This document shows, one piece after another, positions 10,693 through 18,717 of a stretch of DNA of 42,550 nt. The position numbers and the translations under genes were made by a program. Position 1 is the stretch's first letter; every line of letters starts with the position of its first letter. Under the pieces are notes generated by a model. That model worked only from the letters and a program-made list of their open reading frames with translations. It had not been told where the DNA came from and ran no database searches. Origin of the DNA: Labilithrix sp. (lineage in GTDB: Bacteria > Myxococcota_A > Polyangia > Polyangiales > Polyangiaceae); contig JAHBWF010000061.1 of assembly GCA_019637105.1 (NCBI GenBank), positions 1-42,550 on the forward strand, read 5' to 3'.

Positions 10693-12349
10693 TCACTCCG
10701 TCGCGAGCGCGTGCTCGGCCGGCGTCCGCGCGACGGCCATCAGGCGCGCGCGCGCGGGCGGGAGGTCCTCGGCCCGCCCTCCCCGCTTCGCGATCTCGAG
10801 CGCGACCGCGAGCAAGAGCGGGTGCGACGGCGACGCGGCGATCGCCCGGAGCGCGGGCGCCCACGCGGGGGACGCGCCCGGCGCTCCCGGGACGGACGCG
10901 AGCGCCGCCCGCGCCAGCGCGAAGCCGACGATCGGATCGCGCTCGGCCGCCCCGTGCATCCGCGACAGCAGCGTCTTCGCCGGCGTACCGTTGGGATCGA
11001 TCAACAGGTGCCAGAGGAGCGCGTGCTTCGCGTCGACGACGTGCTTGTCGAGCGCGGCCACGTCGACCGGCGGCGGCGGCTCCCGCCGGCGCGCGGCGAG
11101 CTCGAGCCGGAGCTCGAGCGGGAGCGCCGCCTCGGCGAGGACGCCGCGCGCGGCGAGGTCGACCGCGAGCGGCCCCGTGACCGGATCGTGCGGCGCCATC
11201 GGCAGGGGCGCCACGCGCGACGCCCAGAGGCGCGCCGTCTCGGGCGTGTCGAGCGCGGCGAGGCGCTGGGCGAGGACGAAGACGCACGCCGCCGACGGGA
11301 TCGGTCGTGTCCTTGCCTCGGGGAGCGCGAATGCCGAGCGCGGGCGACGGCCCACGCGCGGCGAGCGCGGCCAGCACCATCGCCACGCCGCCCGCGCTCG
11401 GATCGGCGCCGAGCGCTCCGCGCGACGCGCGCGGCGAGCTCCGGCCTCTCAGGATGAGCGCGCGCGCGGCGACCTCGGAGAGCGCGACGTGACCGCGCGC
11501 GTCGCGCGCCGGCTCGGCGCGCTCGAGATCGCCGGCGAGGAGCGCCTCGTCGATCGCGAGGCGCGCCACCGTCGGGTCGTGGACGGCGACGACGCCGAGC
11601 TCCGCCGGCGCGTCGGCGACGCGCGCCGCGACCCGTCGCGCGAGCCCCGCGTGCCCCACGCCGAGCAGCTCGAGCGCCCCCGCCTCGACCTCTCGGCTGC
11701 GCAGCGGCGCGACGCCGAGGAGCCCCTCGAGGCCGCGCGCGAGGAGCTCCCCGTCCGCCTTCCCGCGGCCCCACGCGACGAGGGCGTCCCACGCCGCCGG
11801 GTCCTCGCCGCTCGCCAGCGTCAGCGCGACGGCGCGGTCGCGCGCGATCCGATCCGCCGCCGAGTCGGGGCGCGCCGCGGCGAGACGGACGAAGAGCGCC
11901 TCGAGCCCGGCGCTCGTCCGGTCCTCGGAGGCGATCGTCTCGACGATCGCGACGCCCCCCGCCGCGTCGCCGCGCGCCGCCGCGCAGCGCGCCTTCGCCG
12001 CGATGGCCGGCGCGTACGTCCGGTCGATGCGGAGCGCGCGCGAGAGCGCGTCGTCGGCGCCCTTGTTCTTCGGGTCGAGCCTGCAGCGCAGGTCGCCGAT
12101 GCGCGTGAGCGGCTCGGGGTCCTCGTCGTCCTCCCGCGCCGCCCGCTCGTAGGCCGAGAGCGCAGAGCGGAGATCGCCGGCCTCCTCGGCGAGCACGCCC
12201 CTCAGGTACGCGGCGTACGCCTCGGGCGGCACGTAGGTCCCCTCGACGATGCGCCCGTCGTAGACCCGTACGACCTTCGACTCCGCGCCGCACCCGAGCG
12301 CCAGCGAAGCGAGCCCGAGCGCGCCCGCGATCCTCGCGAGGCGCGTCAC
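10693..12349 (-). pseudogene. TPR-repeat lipoprotein gene interrupted by a frameshift
   Basis: The GTG at 12349 overlaps the hisC stop (GTGA) and has GGGAGG four bases upstream. The product begins with a lipoprotein signal ending LASLALGC (Cys 19 or 20) and then TPR-like helices (ALSAYERAAREDDEDPEPLT; GADDALSRALRIDRTYAPA). Around 11290-11360 the coding character moves to another frame. The first frame degenerates after AALAARGPSPA, while the second continues FALPEARTRPIPSAACVFV down to the stop at 10693. The distance from start to stop is 3n+1, so one extra base (or two missing) explains it. Intact, the product would be about 551 residues. It may be a true mutation or a sequencing error; both halves keep strong codon bias, which means the lesion is recent. 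Confidence 0.65.
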
Positions 12350-13500
12350 GCGACCTCCCGCGCGCGCCGGAGCGCGCCGACGAGCGCGTCGTTGTCCGCG
12401 TCGCTCCCGACCGTGACGCGCAGCTGCGCCCCGAGGCGACCGCCGGACGCGTGGAAGCTCCGCACGAGCACGCCCTCCTTCACCAGCGCGTCGTAGACCG
12501 CCTCCGCCGAGCCGGGCGTCTTCACCCAGAGGAAGTTCGCCGAGCTCGGCGTCACCGAGAAGCCGTCGATCTCCGCGACGGCCGCCGAGAGCTCGCCCCG
12601 CGCTCGCACCACGCGCGCCACGTCGCGGAGCACGTCGTCCCACGCGTCCTCGAGGACCGCGGCGGCCGCGGCCTGGCTCGTCGCGCTCAGGTTGAAGGGC
12701 TGACGCACCTTGTCGATCTCGGCGACGAGCGCGCTGTCGGCCTCGAGCCACCCCACGCGGAGCGCCGCGAGCCCGATCTTGCTGACGGTGCGGAGGACGC
12801 CGAGGTTCGGGTGCTCCTCGCGCCAGCCGCGGACCGAGCCCTCGGCGGCGTAGTCGACGTAGGCCTCGTCCACGATCGTGAAGACGCCGGTCGCGGCCTC
12901 GACGACGGCGCGCAGCCGCGCGTCGTCGACGCGGTTGCCGGTCGGGTTGTTCGGGCTGGCGACGAACACGACGTTCGGGCGCATCATCTCGATCGCGCGC
13001 TTCATCGTCGGCGCGTCGAGGTCCCACGACGCGTCGAGCGGGACCTCGACGGGCTTGTGGCCGTGACCGCGCGCGCTCACGCGGTACATCACGAACGTGG
13101 GCGCCGGCATCAAGACCACCGGCTGCGGGTTGCGCTCGCGCGGCCGCGCGAGCGCGGTGAGCACGAGCGCGATCACCTCGTCCGAGCCCGATCCGACGAG
13201 CAGCTCGTCCGGGCGGGCGCCGGTCCGCCGCGCGATCGCCTCCTTGAGCCGGAGCGCGCGCGGATCCGGGTAGCGCTCGAGCGCCACGCCCGCCACCGCG
13301 CGCTCCACCGCTTCACGGACGGCGGGCGACGACGACGGCGGCGCCTCGTTCGCGTCGAGCTTCACGCGGATCCCCGGCGGATCGTGCGGCACGTACGCGC
13401 GGAGCTCCTCCAGCTCCGGCCGGAGGAGCGAGGCGAGCTCGATCTGGGCCACCGCGCGCCGGCTCGCCTGCGGCTCCGAGGGGTTCCGGCTGCTCGACAC
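12346..13500 (-). CDS. hisC: Histidinol-phosphate aminotransferase
   Basis: PLP-dependent class I/II aminotransferase converting imidazole-acetol phosphate and glutamate to histidinol phosphate in histidine biosynthesis. The protein has 384 residues. Motifs: KLDANEAP near residue 48, ERYPDP (75-80), N184 in SPNNPTG, D211 and Y214 in VDEAYVDY, PLP-binding K241 in TVSKIGLAALRVGW, and the C-terminal RVTVGSDADNDAL. The start is GTG at 13500 with GAGG five bases upstream; the first 20 residues are not conserved. No other his gene is nearby. The following TPR lipoprotein is translationally coupled to it. Related aminotransferases (aromatic or cobalamin type) share the fold, so substrate is inferred. 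Confidence 0.85.
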   Translation of the reverse strand: MSSSRNPSEPQASRRAVAQIELASLLRPELEELRAYVPHDPPGIRVKLDANEAPPSSSPAVREAVERAVAGVALERYPDPRALRLKEAIARRTGARPDELLVGSGSDEVIALVLTALARPRERNPQPVVLMPAPTFVMYRVSARGHGHKPVEVPLDASWDLDAPTMKRAIEMMRPNVVFVASPNNPTGNRVDDARLRAVVEAATGVFTIVDEAYVDYAAEGSVRGWREEHPNLGVLRTVSKIGLAALRVGWLEADSALVAEIDKVRQPFNLSATSQAAAAAVLEDAWDDVLRDVARVVRARGELSAAVAEIDGFSVTPSSANFLWVKTPGSAEAVYDALVKEGVLVRSFHASGGRLGAQLRVTVGSDADNDALVGALRRAREVA

Positions 13501-13665
13501 TAGGACCTCACGACGCGGTCGAGGGGACGAAGGGCACGCGCTCGTCGGCTCATGGGAGGGCCGCTAGGCTACCACTCGGGGCGCCTCCCGGGTTGCGGCG
13601 AGGACGAGGCCGCCCCGCGAGCGCGACCTTTCCGCCGCGCCCGAGCCGCCGTATCGTGGAGCCCG

Positions 13666-14604
13666 ATGGGTGACGGCGGGCCGCACAAGTCCCAGGTCCC
13701 TCCGGGGCCGCGCGCGCGCACCGGGCTCCCCGAGGTCCGGTACGGCACCGTGGTCGGCAACGACTACATGGTGGTGCGGCCGCTCAACCGCGGCTCGATG
13801 GGCGCGCTCTACGTCGCCGAGCAGCTCAGCACGGCGAGCCTCCGCGCGCTCAAGGTCCTCCGCCGCGAGTACGTCTCCGATCCCACGCTCTACAAGCGCT
13901 TCGAGCGCGAGGCCCAGGTCGCGGCGCGGATCCCGAGCGAGCACGTCGCGCAGACGATCGCCGCGGGCGTCGACGGCAAGCTCGACGTGCCTTGGATCGC
14001 CATGGAGCTGCTCGAGGGGCAGACCCTCCGCGATCACATCGAGGAGCGCGGCCCGATGTCGAAGGACCAGGTCCGCGAGCACCTCGAGCAGCTCTGCCAC
14101 GCGCTCTCCGCCGCGCACAAGCTCGGCATCGTCCACCGCGATCTCAAGCCGGCGAACGTCTTCCTCAGCGAGGCGAAGCGGGTCGGGGCTCCGCGCGTCG
14201 TGAAGGTGCTGGACTTCGGCATCGCGAAGATCATCGCCGAGAGCGTCACGCTGCAAGGCGCGCCGCTCGGCACGGCGAACTGGATGGCGCCCGAGCAGAC
14301 CATCGGCGATCCGACCACGACCGCCACGGACGTGTGGGCGCTCGGCCTCCTCGCCTTCTACATGCTCACCGGCCGCCTCTTCTGGCGGTCCTGCCAGAAG
14401 CCGGACAACGACGCCGGCGTGATGCACGAGATCGTCCACGAGCCGATCCCGATCGCGTGGACGCGCGCGATCGAGCTCGGCGTCTCGGACAAGATCCCCG
14501 ACGGCTTCAACGAGTGGTTCGCCCAGTGCGTCGCGCGGCGCCCGGAGGAGCGCTTCGTGAGCGCCGCCCCCGCCTACGCCGCGCTCGCCAGCGCCCTGAC
14601 CTGA
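13666..14604 (+). CDS. Soluble Hanks-type serine/threonine protein kinase
   Basis: Eukaryotic-like protein kinase of 312 residues that is almost only the catalytic domain. Motifs in order: glycine loop NRGSMGALYVA (41-51), ATP-binding K63 (ALKVL), catalytic loop H157-R158-D159-L-K161-P-A-N164, D183-F-G185 metal site, TANWMAPEQ (203-211) and TDVWALGLLAFYMLTG (221-236). There is no transmembrane segment or sensor domain, so it is probably cytosolic and takes input from a partner. The ATG has GGAG four bases upstream, and a -10-like TATCGT (13652-13657) ends eight bases before it. It is divergent from hisC. The substrate is unknown. Confidence 0.92.
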   Translation: MGDGGPHKSQVPPGPRARTGLPEVRYGTVVGNDYMVVRPLNRGSMGALYVAEQLSTASLRALKVLRREYVSDPTLYKRFEREAQVAARIPSEHVAQTIAAGVDGKLDVPWIAMELLEGQTLRDHIEERGPMSKDQVREHLEQLCHALSAAHKLGIVHRDLKPANVFLSEAKRVGAPRVVKVLDFGIAKIIAESVTLQGAPLGTANWMAPEQTIGDPTTTATDVWALGLLAFYMLTGRLFWRSCQKPDNDAGVMHEIVHEPIPIAWTRAIELGVSDKIPDGFNEWFAQCVARRPEERFVSAAPAYAALASALT

Positions 14605-14697
14605 TCGCGCGATCCGCGCGTCGGAGCGGCGAGCGACGCGCGCGATCCGCAAGGCTCCCCCGCGAGCCGTCGGCGAAGCTCCCGCCGCAAATGGCGA

Positions 14698-14728
14698 CGC
14701 GGCCGAACCCACGAGAGGCTCGGCCGCG
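14698..14728. terminator. Hairpin between convergent genes, possible bidirectional terminator
   Basis: CGCGGCCGA (14698-14706) and TCGGCCGCG (14720-14728) form a perfect nine-base stem with a 13-base loop. It lies between the kinase stop and the convergent lipoprotein stop. No T-run follows on either strand, so intrinsic termination is uncertain. Confidence 0.35.
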
Positions 14729-14752
14729 CGCGCAAGCCATCCGGTGACTAGA

Positions 14753-15307
14753 TCACTTCTTGGCCCACTCGAAGTCGTAGGAGCAGTCGGAGATGACGCT
14801 CTCGTCGGCGTCGTTGACCGTCTTCGACGTCATCGTTCCGGTCACCTTGCCGTCCTTGTTCGTCATGACCGTCTCGCTCGTCGTCGTGAACCCCGACGTC
14901 GTGGTCGTGCACTTCGTCGTGACGGTGCAGGTCGCCTCGTCCGCCTCGATCGTGCAGCCCTCGCCGGGCTCGGCGGTGCCGCCGTCACCGGTGCTCTCCT
15001 TGATCTCGATGTCAGAGCTCGGGATGTCGGTGCACGCTCCCCCGCCCGGCCCCGTCCCCCCGGGCTTGGTGGTGTAGGTCGTCGTGTACGTGCCGGGCGC
15101 GAGCTGGCACTTGTCGCCCGTGTCGCCCGACGAGCCGTTGTCGCCCGACGAGCCGTTGTCGCCCGACGAGCCGTTGTCGCCCGACGAGGTGCCGGAGCTG
15201 CCGCTGCTGCTGCCGGTGGTGCCCGTGTCGTCGTCGCTGCAGGCGACGACGAGACCAGCGAGGGTGACGACCGAAGCAAGGACACAACCAAGACGAACCA
15301 TGGACAT
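14753..15307 (-). CDS. Hypothetical lipoprotein with SSGDNG repeats
   Basis: Function unknown. The 184-residue product starts MSMVRLGCVLASVVTLAG and reaches a lipobox LVVAC (Cys 23). A Ser/Gly/Asp-rich linker follows, containing three perfect hexapeptide repeats encoded by an 18-base DNA repeat. The remainder is Thr-rich and has several Cys residues (CQLAPGTYTTTYTT; ACTDIPSS; CTIEADEATCTVTTKC), suggesting a small disulfide-bonded beta domain exposed on the envelope. The start is fixed by GGAGG (15314-15318) six bases before the ATG. The gene converges on the kinase gene. Such linkers are common in myxobacterial lipoproteins. Confidence 0.85.
   Translation of the reverse strand: MSMVRLGCVLASVVTLAGLVVACSDDDTGTTGSSSGSSGTSSGDNGSSGDNGSSGDNGSSGDTGDKCQLAPGTYTTTYTTKPGGTGPGGGACTDIPSSDIEIKESTGDGGTAEPGEGCTIEADEATCTVTTKCTTTTSGFTTTSETVMTNKDGKVTGTMTSKTVNDADESVISDCSYDFEWAKK
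15129..15182. repeat. 18-base tandem repeat, three perfect units
   Basis: The unit gacgagccgttgtcgccc occurs three times without a mismatch (15129-15146, 15147-15164, 15165-15182), followed by a partial unit. It is in frame and encodes SSGDNG in the lipoprotein linker, so copy changes would lengthen or shorten the linker by six residues. Confidence 0.9.
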
Positions 15308-15624
15308 GCATTTCCTCCAAGTGCAGACGCTCGAGTCGCGTTTCGTTACGTCGCGGGCGCGGACGATCTTCCCCACGAGATCGCTCCGTACGGCACTGCC
15401 CGCACCCCACGCCGCTGAGCCGGCGATGCCGAGACCGTCGCGACGCGGGCAGGTTCGTCGTTTGGACGGAGGACGCCGTCGCGCCCTTCACAAAAATCGC
15501 TGCCGGCGGAAAAACCGCTGGAAATCACCGGAGATCCACCGCGACGAGCCGCGGCCTCGCGACGCGTCGCGGCGCACGACCGCGGCGCGTGACTCCCGCC
15601 GCCGCACGCCGCGGAGGTCTGGGG
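15308..15624. other. Intergenic region, no gene seen
   Basis: These 317 bases lie between the start of the SSGDNG lipoprotein gene and the end of the Lon-like gene, both on the minus strand. Apart from the GGAGG next to the lipoprotein start I see no gene or clear terminator. Short open frames here are Arg/Pro/Ser-rich shadows. Confidence 0.5.
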
Positions 15625-18465
15625 CTACTTCGCGCGAAAGTCGCCGGCCTCGCTCAGGTCGGCGTGGCTCACGTCGTCGATCGAAGCCGGCGCCGGCGGG
15701 ACGCGCGCGTGGCCCTCGGCCTCGCGGAGCCGCTCGGCGATCTCGATGATGCGCCGCTCGACGCGCCCGAAGACGCTCCCGGCGGGGAACTTGCCGGACG
15801 GATCGCGTTCGCCGGCGGGCACGCCGGTCAGCACCTCGATGCCCTGCGTGACGGTCTGCACCGCGTAGAGGTTGAACGTCCCCTCCTTGATCGCGTGCGC
15901 GACGTCCTCGCGGAGGACGAGGTGCTCCAGGTTCGCCTGCGGGAGCATCACGCCCTGCCGACCGGTCAGACCGCGCGCGCGACACAGCTCGAAGAAGCCC
16001 TCGATCTTCGCGCACACGCCGCCGATGGCCTGGATCTCGCCGAGCTGGTTGACCGAGCCCGTGACGGCGATGCCCTGATCGATCGGCACCTCGGCGAGCG
16101 CCGAGAGCACGCCGAACAGCTCGCTCGACGACGCGCTGTCTCCGTCGATCTCGCCGTAGCTCTGCTCGAACGCGATCTGCGCCTTGAGCGACAGCGGGCG
16201 CTCCTGGCCGAACATCCGCGCGAGGTAGCCGCGGATGATCGCGACGCCCTTCGTGTGGATGGCGCCGCCGAGCTGCGCCTCGTGCTCGACGTCGACGATG
16301 CCCTCGCGGCCGAGGGCGACGACGGCGGTGATCCGCATCGGCTGCCCGAACTCCACGTCGCCCGCGGAGTAGACCGAGAGGCCGTTGACCACGCCGACGC
16401 GGAAGCCCTGGGTGTCGAGCGAGACCTCGCCGCGCAGCGTGAGCTCGCGGATGTGCCGCTCGGCGGCGCCCGCGCGCTCGCGGCGCTCTCGCCACGCGAT
16501 CTCGACGTCCTCCGCGGTGACGACGCTGCCCTTCGCGGCGCTGGACGCGCGGAACGGGCGCGGCACCTGCGAGGCGGGCCCGGCCTCCGACCAGTCGCTG
16601 TCGCCCGCGGCGCGCGCCGCGGCGAGCGCGCCGGCGAAGGCCGCGGTCTCCTCGAGCGGCGAGAGCGCGACGCTGACCTTCTGGCGATCGCCGGCGAGGC
16701 GCGTCGCGAGATCGAGCAGCCTCGCGCGCGCGCCGCGATCGAACGAGCCCCACTCGCGCGTCTCGGCCATCGCCATGAGGTAGGCGTCGAGCGCCTTGAG
16801 GTTCTCGAGGGTGCGCGGGATCGACGGCTCGATCTCGACCTTCACGCGGAAGAGCGAGGCGAAATCGGGATCGGCGTCGAGCAGCGTGGCGTAGACGTCG
16901 GGCGCGCCGACGAGCACGACGCGCACGCGGATCGGCACCGGCACCGGCCGGAGCGTGGTCGCGTAGAGGCCGAGCGGCCCCAGCGGATCCTCGGCGCCGA
17001 TCCGCCGCTCGCGGAGCACGCGCTTCATGCGCTCCCAGATGATCGGATCCGTCATGAGGTCCGTCGCGCGGACGACGAGGACGCCGCCCGACGCCGCGTG
17101 GAGCGAGCCGGCGCGGATGCGCGTGAAGTCGGTGAGCAGGGCGCCGAACCGCGCGCGGCGCTCGAGGTAGCCGAAGAGGTTCGGGTACGTCGGGTTCGTC
17201 TCGTAGATGACCGGCGGCGGCGCGTCCTCCTCGTGCGCGACGAGCAGGTTCACCTTGAAGCGGCCGAGTCGCGTGGCGTGCTCGGGATCGTGGTCGGCGG
17301 GCTCCGCCTCCACGCGCTCGATGTTGCCCTCTTCGCTCTGCACCATCTGGTGGTGCTGCTCGACGAAGTCCTCCCAGTCCTCGATGAGCGCCTTCTCGCA
17401 GCCCGCGAGGTACGCCTGGACGTCGTCGCCGAAATCGGCGAGGAGCTTCTTCAGCTCGCCGCAGGCGCGGGTGATCACGGCCTCGGCGAGGCGGTTCATC
17501 GCCTCCTCGCGCGCGGCGTCGAACTGCGCGCTCTGCTCGCGGACGCGGCTCGCGGACTTCTCGACCTCCTGCGTGAGGCGGTCCTCGGCCTCGGCGAGCG
17601 CGCGCTTCGTCGACTCGTCGAGCGCGCCGAACTGCTCGGCCGAGAGCGGCTTGCCGTGCAGGATGGGGAACGTCTGGACGCCGCCCTGGACGGCGCGGAT
17701 GCCGAAGCCGAGGTTCTTCGCCGTCGACTCGAGGCCCGTCAGGACCTCCTTGTTCTTCGACTCGAGCTCGCGCGCGAGCTTCTGCGTCGCGCGGCGGACC
17801 TCCTCGTGCTGGGCGATGCTCGGGATCTCCTGCTTGAGGCGATCGATGAGCGCGTCCATGGCGGCGACGAGGGTGCCGCCGGAGCCCGGCGGGAGCATGA
17901 GCGGCTTCGGCGCCTCGGGGTGCTCGAAGTCGTGGACGTAGACGATGTCCGGCGGCGTCTCGCGCCCCTGCGAGAAGCGCTCGGCGAAGCGGACGACGTC
18001 CCCCTCGATCATGACCTCCGGCTGCGCGGAGACGAAGACGTGGAAGCTCGGCTCGCGGGCGGCGAGCCCGAGCGTCAGCGCCCGCCGCGCGATCGTCGGC
18101 AAGAGCTCGAAGAGCCCCTGGCTCTCCGTGGCCTTCTCCGGCAAGAGCGCCGGGTCCATGCGCTGGGTCGCCTGTTCGGCCGGCACGCGGAAGGGATCGC
18201 GCCCCTCGCCCGGTCGAGGCGCGAGGTTGGCGTCGAGCCACGCCTTGACCGGCGCGTTGATCGAGCTCGGCGGCTCGCTCGGCCGCTCGACCTCCGCCTC
18301 TTTCGCCGCGTCCTCCTTGAGCTTCTCGGCCAGCTTGTCGGCGCGACGCTCGGGCGCGGGAGCCCCGCCGCCGCGCGCTCGCGCGGGAGCGCGCGCGGTG
18401 CGCCCGCCCGTCTGGACGGAGGCCTGCGAGTCGCGGTTCGAGCCACCTTGGCGGCGCTGGGGCAT
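15625..18465 (-). CDS. Lon-family (S16) peptidase with degenerate ATPase P-loop
   Basis: A 946-residue member of the Lon-like family with an AAA_32-type N-terminal part and a Lon C-terminal protease domain. The catalytic dyad is intact: S777 in EIDGDSASSSELF and K820 in GGVCAKIEGFFE, 43 residues apart as in classical Lon. Family landmarks are present (IVYVHDFEHPEAPKPLMLPPG; ASGGVLVVRATDL; SQVPRPFRASSAAKGSVV). However, where relatives carry a GxxGxGK P-loop after FV, this protein reads FVSAQPEVMIEGD (about 144-156), with no P-loop Gly or Lys. The ATG at 18465 is supported by TACCAT nine bases upstream; the frame is open further upstream without conserved sequence. A helical, coiled-coil-prone region spans about 260-350. 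See findings. Confidence 0.85.
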   Translation of the reverse strand: MPQRRQGGSNRDSQASVQTGGRTARAPARARGGGAPAPERRADKLAEKLKEDAAKEAEVERPSEPPSSINAPVKAWLDANLAPRPGEGRDPFRVPAEQATQRMDPALLPEKATESQGLFELLPTIARRALTLGLAAREPSFHVFVSAQPEVMIEGDVVRFAERFSQGRETPPDIVYVHDFEHPEAPKPLMLPPGSGGTLVAAMDALIDRLKQEIPSIAQHEEVRRATQKLARELESKNKEVLTGLESTAKNLGFGIRAVQGGVQTFPILHGKPLSAEQFGALDESTKRALAEAEDRLTQEVEKSASRVREQSAQFDAAREEAMNRLAEAVITRACGELKKLLADFGDDVQAYLAGCEKALIEDWEDFVEQHHQMVQSEEGNIERVEAEPADHDPEHATRLGRFKVNLLVAHEEDAPPPVIYETNPTYPNLFGYLERRARFGALLTDFTRIRAGSLHAASGGVLVVRATDLMTDPIIWERMKRVLRERRIGAEDPLGPLGLYATTLRPVPVPIRVRVVLVGAPDVYATLLDADPDFASLFRVKVEIEPSIPRTLENLKALDAYLMAMAETREWGSFDRGARARLLDLATRLAGDRQKVSVALSPLEETAAFAGALAAARAAGDSDWSEAGPASQVPRPFRASSAAKGSVVTAEDVEIAWRERRERAGAAERHIRELTLRGEVSLDTQGFRVGVVNGLSVYSAGDVEFGQPMRITAVVALGREGIVDVEHEAQLGGAIHTKGVAIIRGYLARMFGQERPLSLKAQIAFEQSYGEIDGDSASSSELFGVLSALAEVPIDQGIAVTGSVNQLGEIQAIGGVCAKIEGFFELCRARGLTGRQGVMLPQANLEHLVLREDVAHAIKEGTFNLYAVQTVTQGIEVLTGVPAGERDPSGKFPAGSVFGRVERRIIEIAERLREAEGHARVPPAPASIDDVSHADLSEAGDFRAK

Positions 18466-18717
18466 GCACCGAAGATGGTACCAGAGTCCACGGCCCCCGC
18501 AGGGCAAAGGCCGTCGTGAAACGACGCGCCCCGTCCGGCGCGGCGGACGGGCCCCAGGCTCAGCCGGAGCCGGCGCGCGCGGCGGTCGCCCGTGCCGCGC
18601 GAGCCGTGGAAGAGACACGGGCTTTCCGGCCGTCATTCCGTGCGCTGGACGCCCCCTTCGCCGAAGCCCGACTTCCCTCTGTCCGGCTCAGGTCCGGCGG
18701 GTTACGATGCGGTTCGG

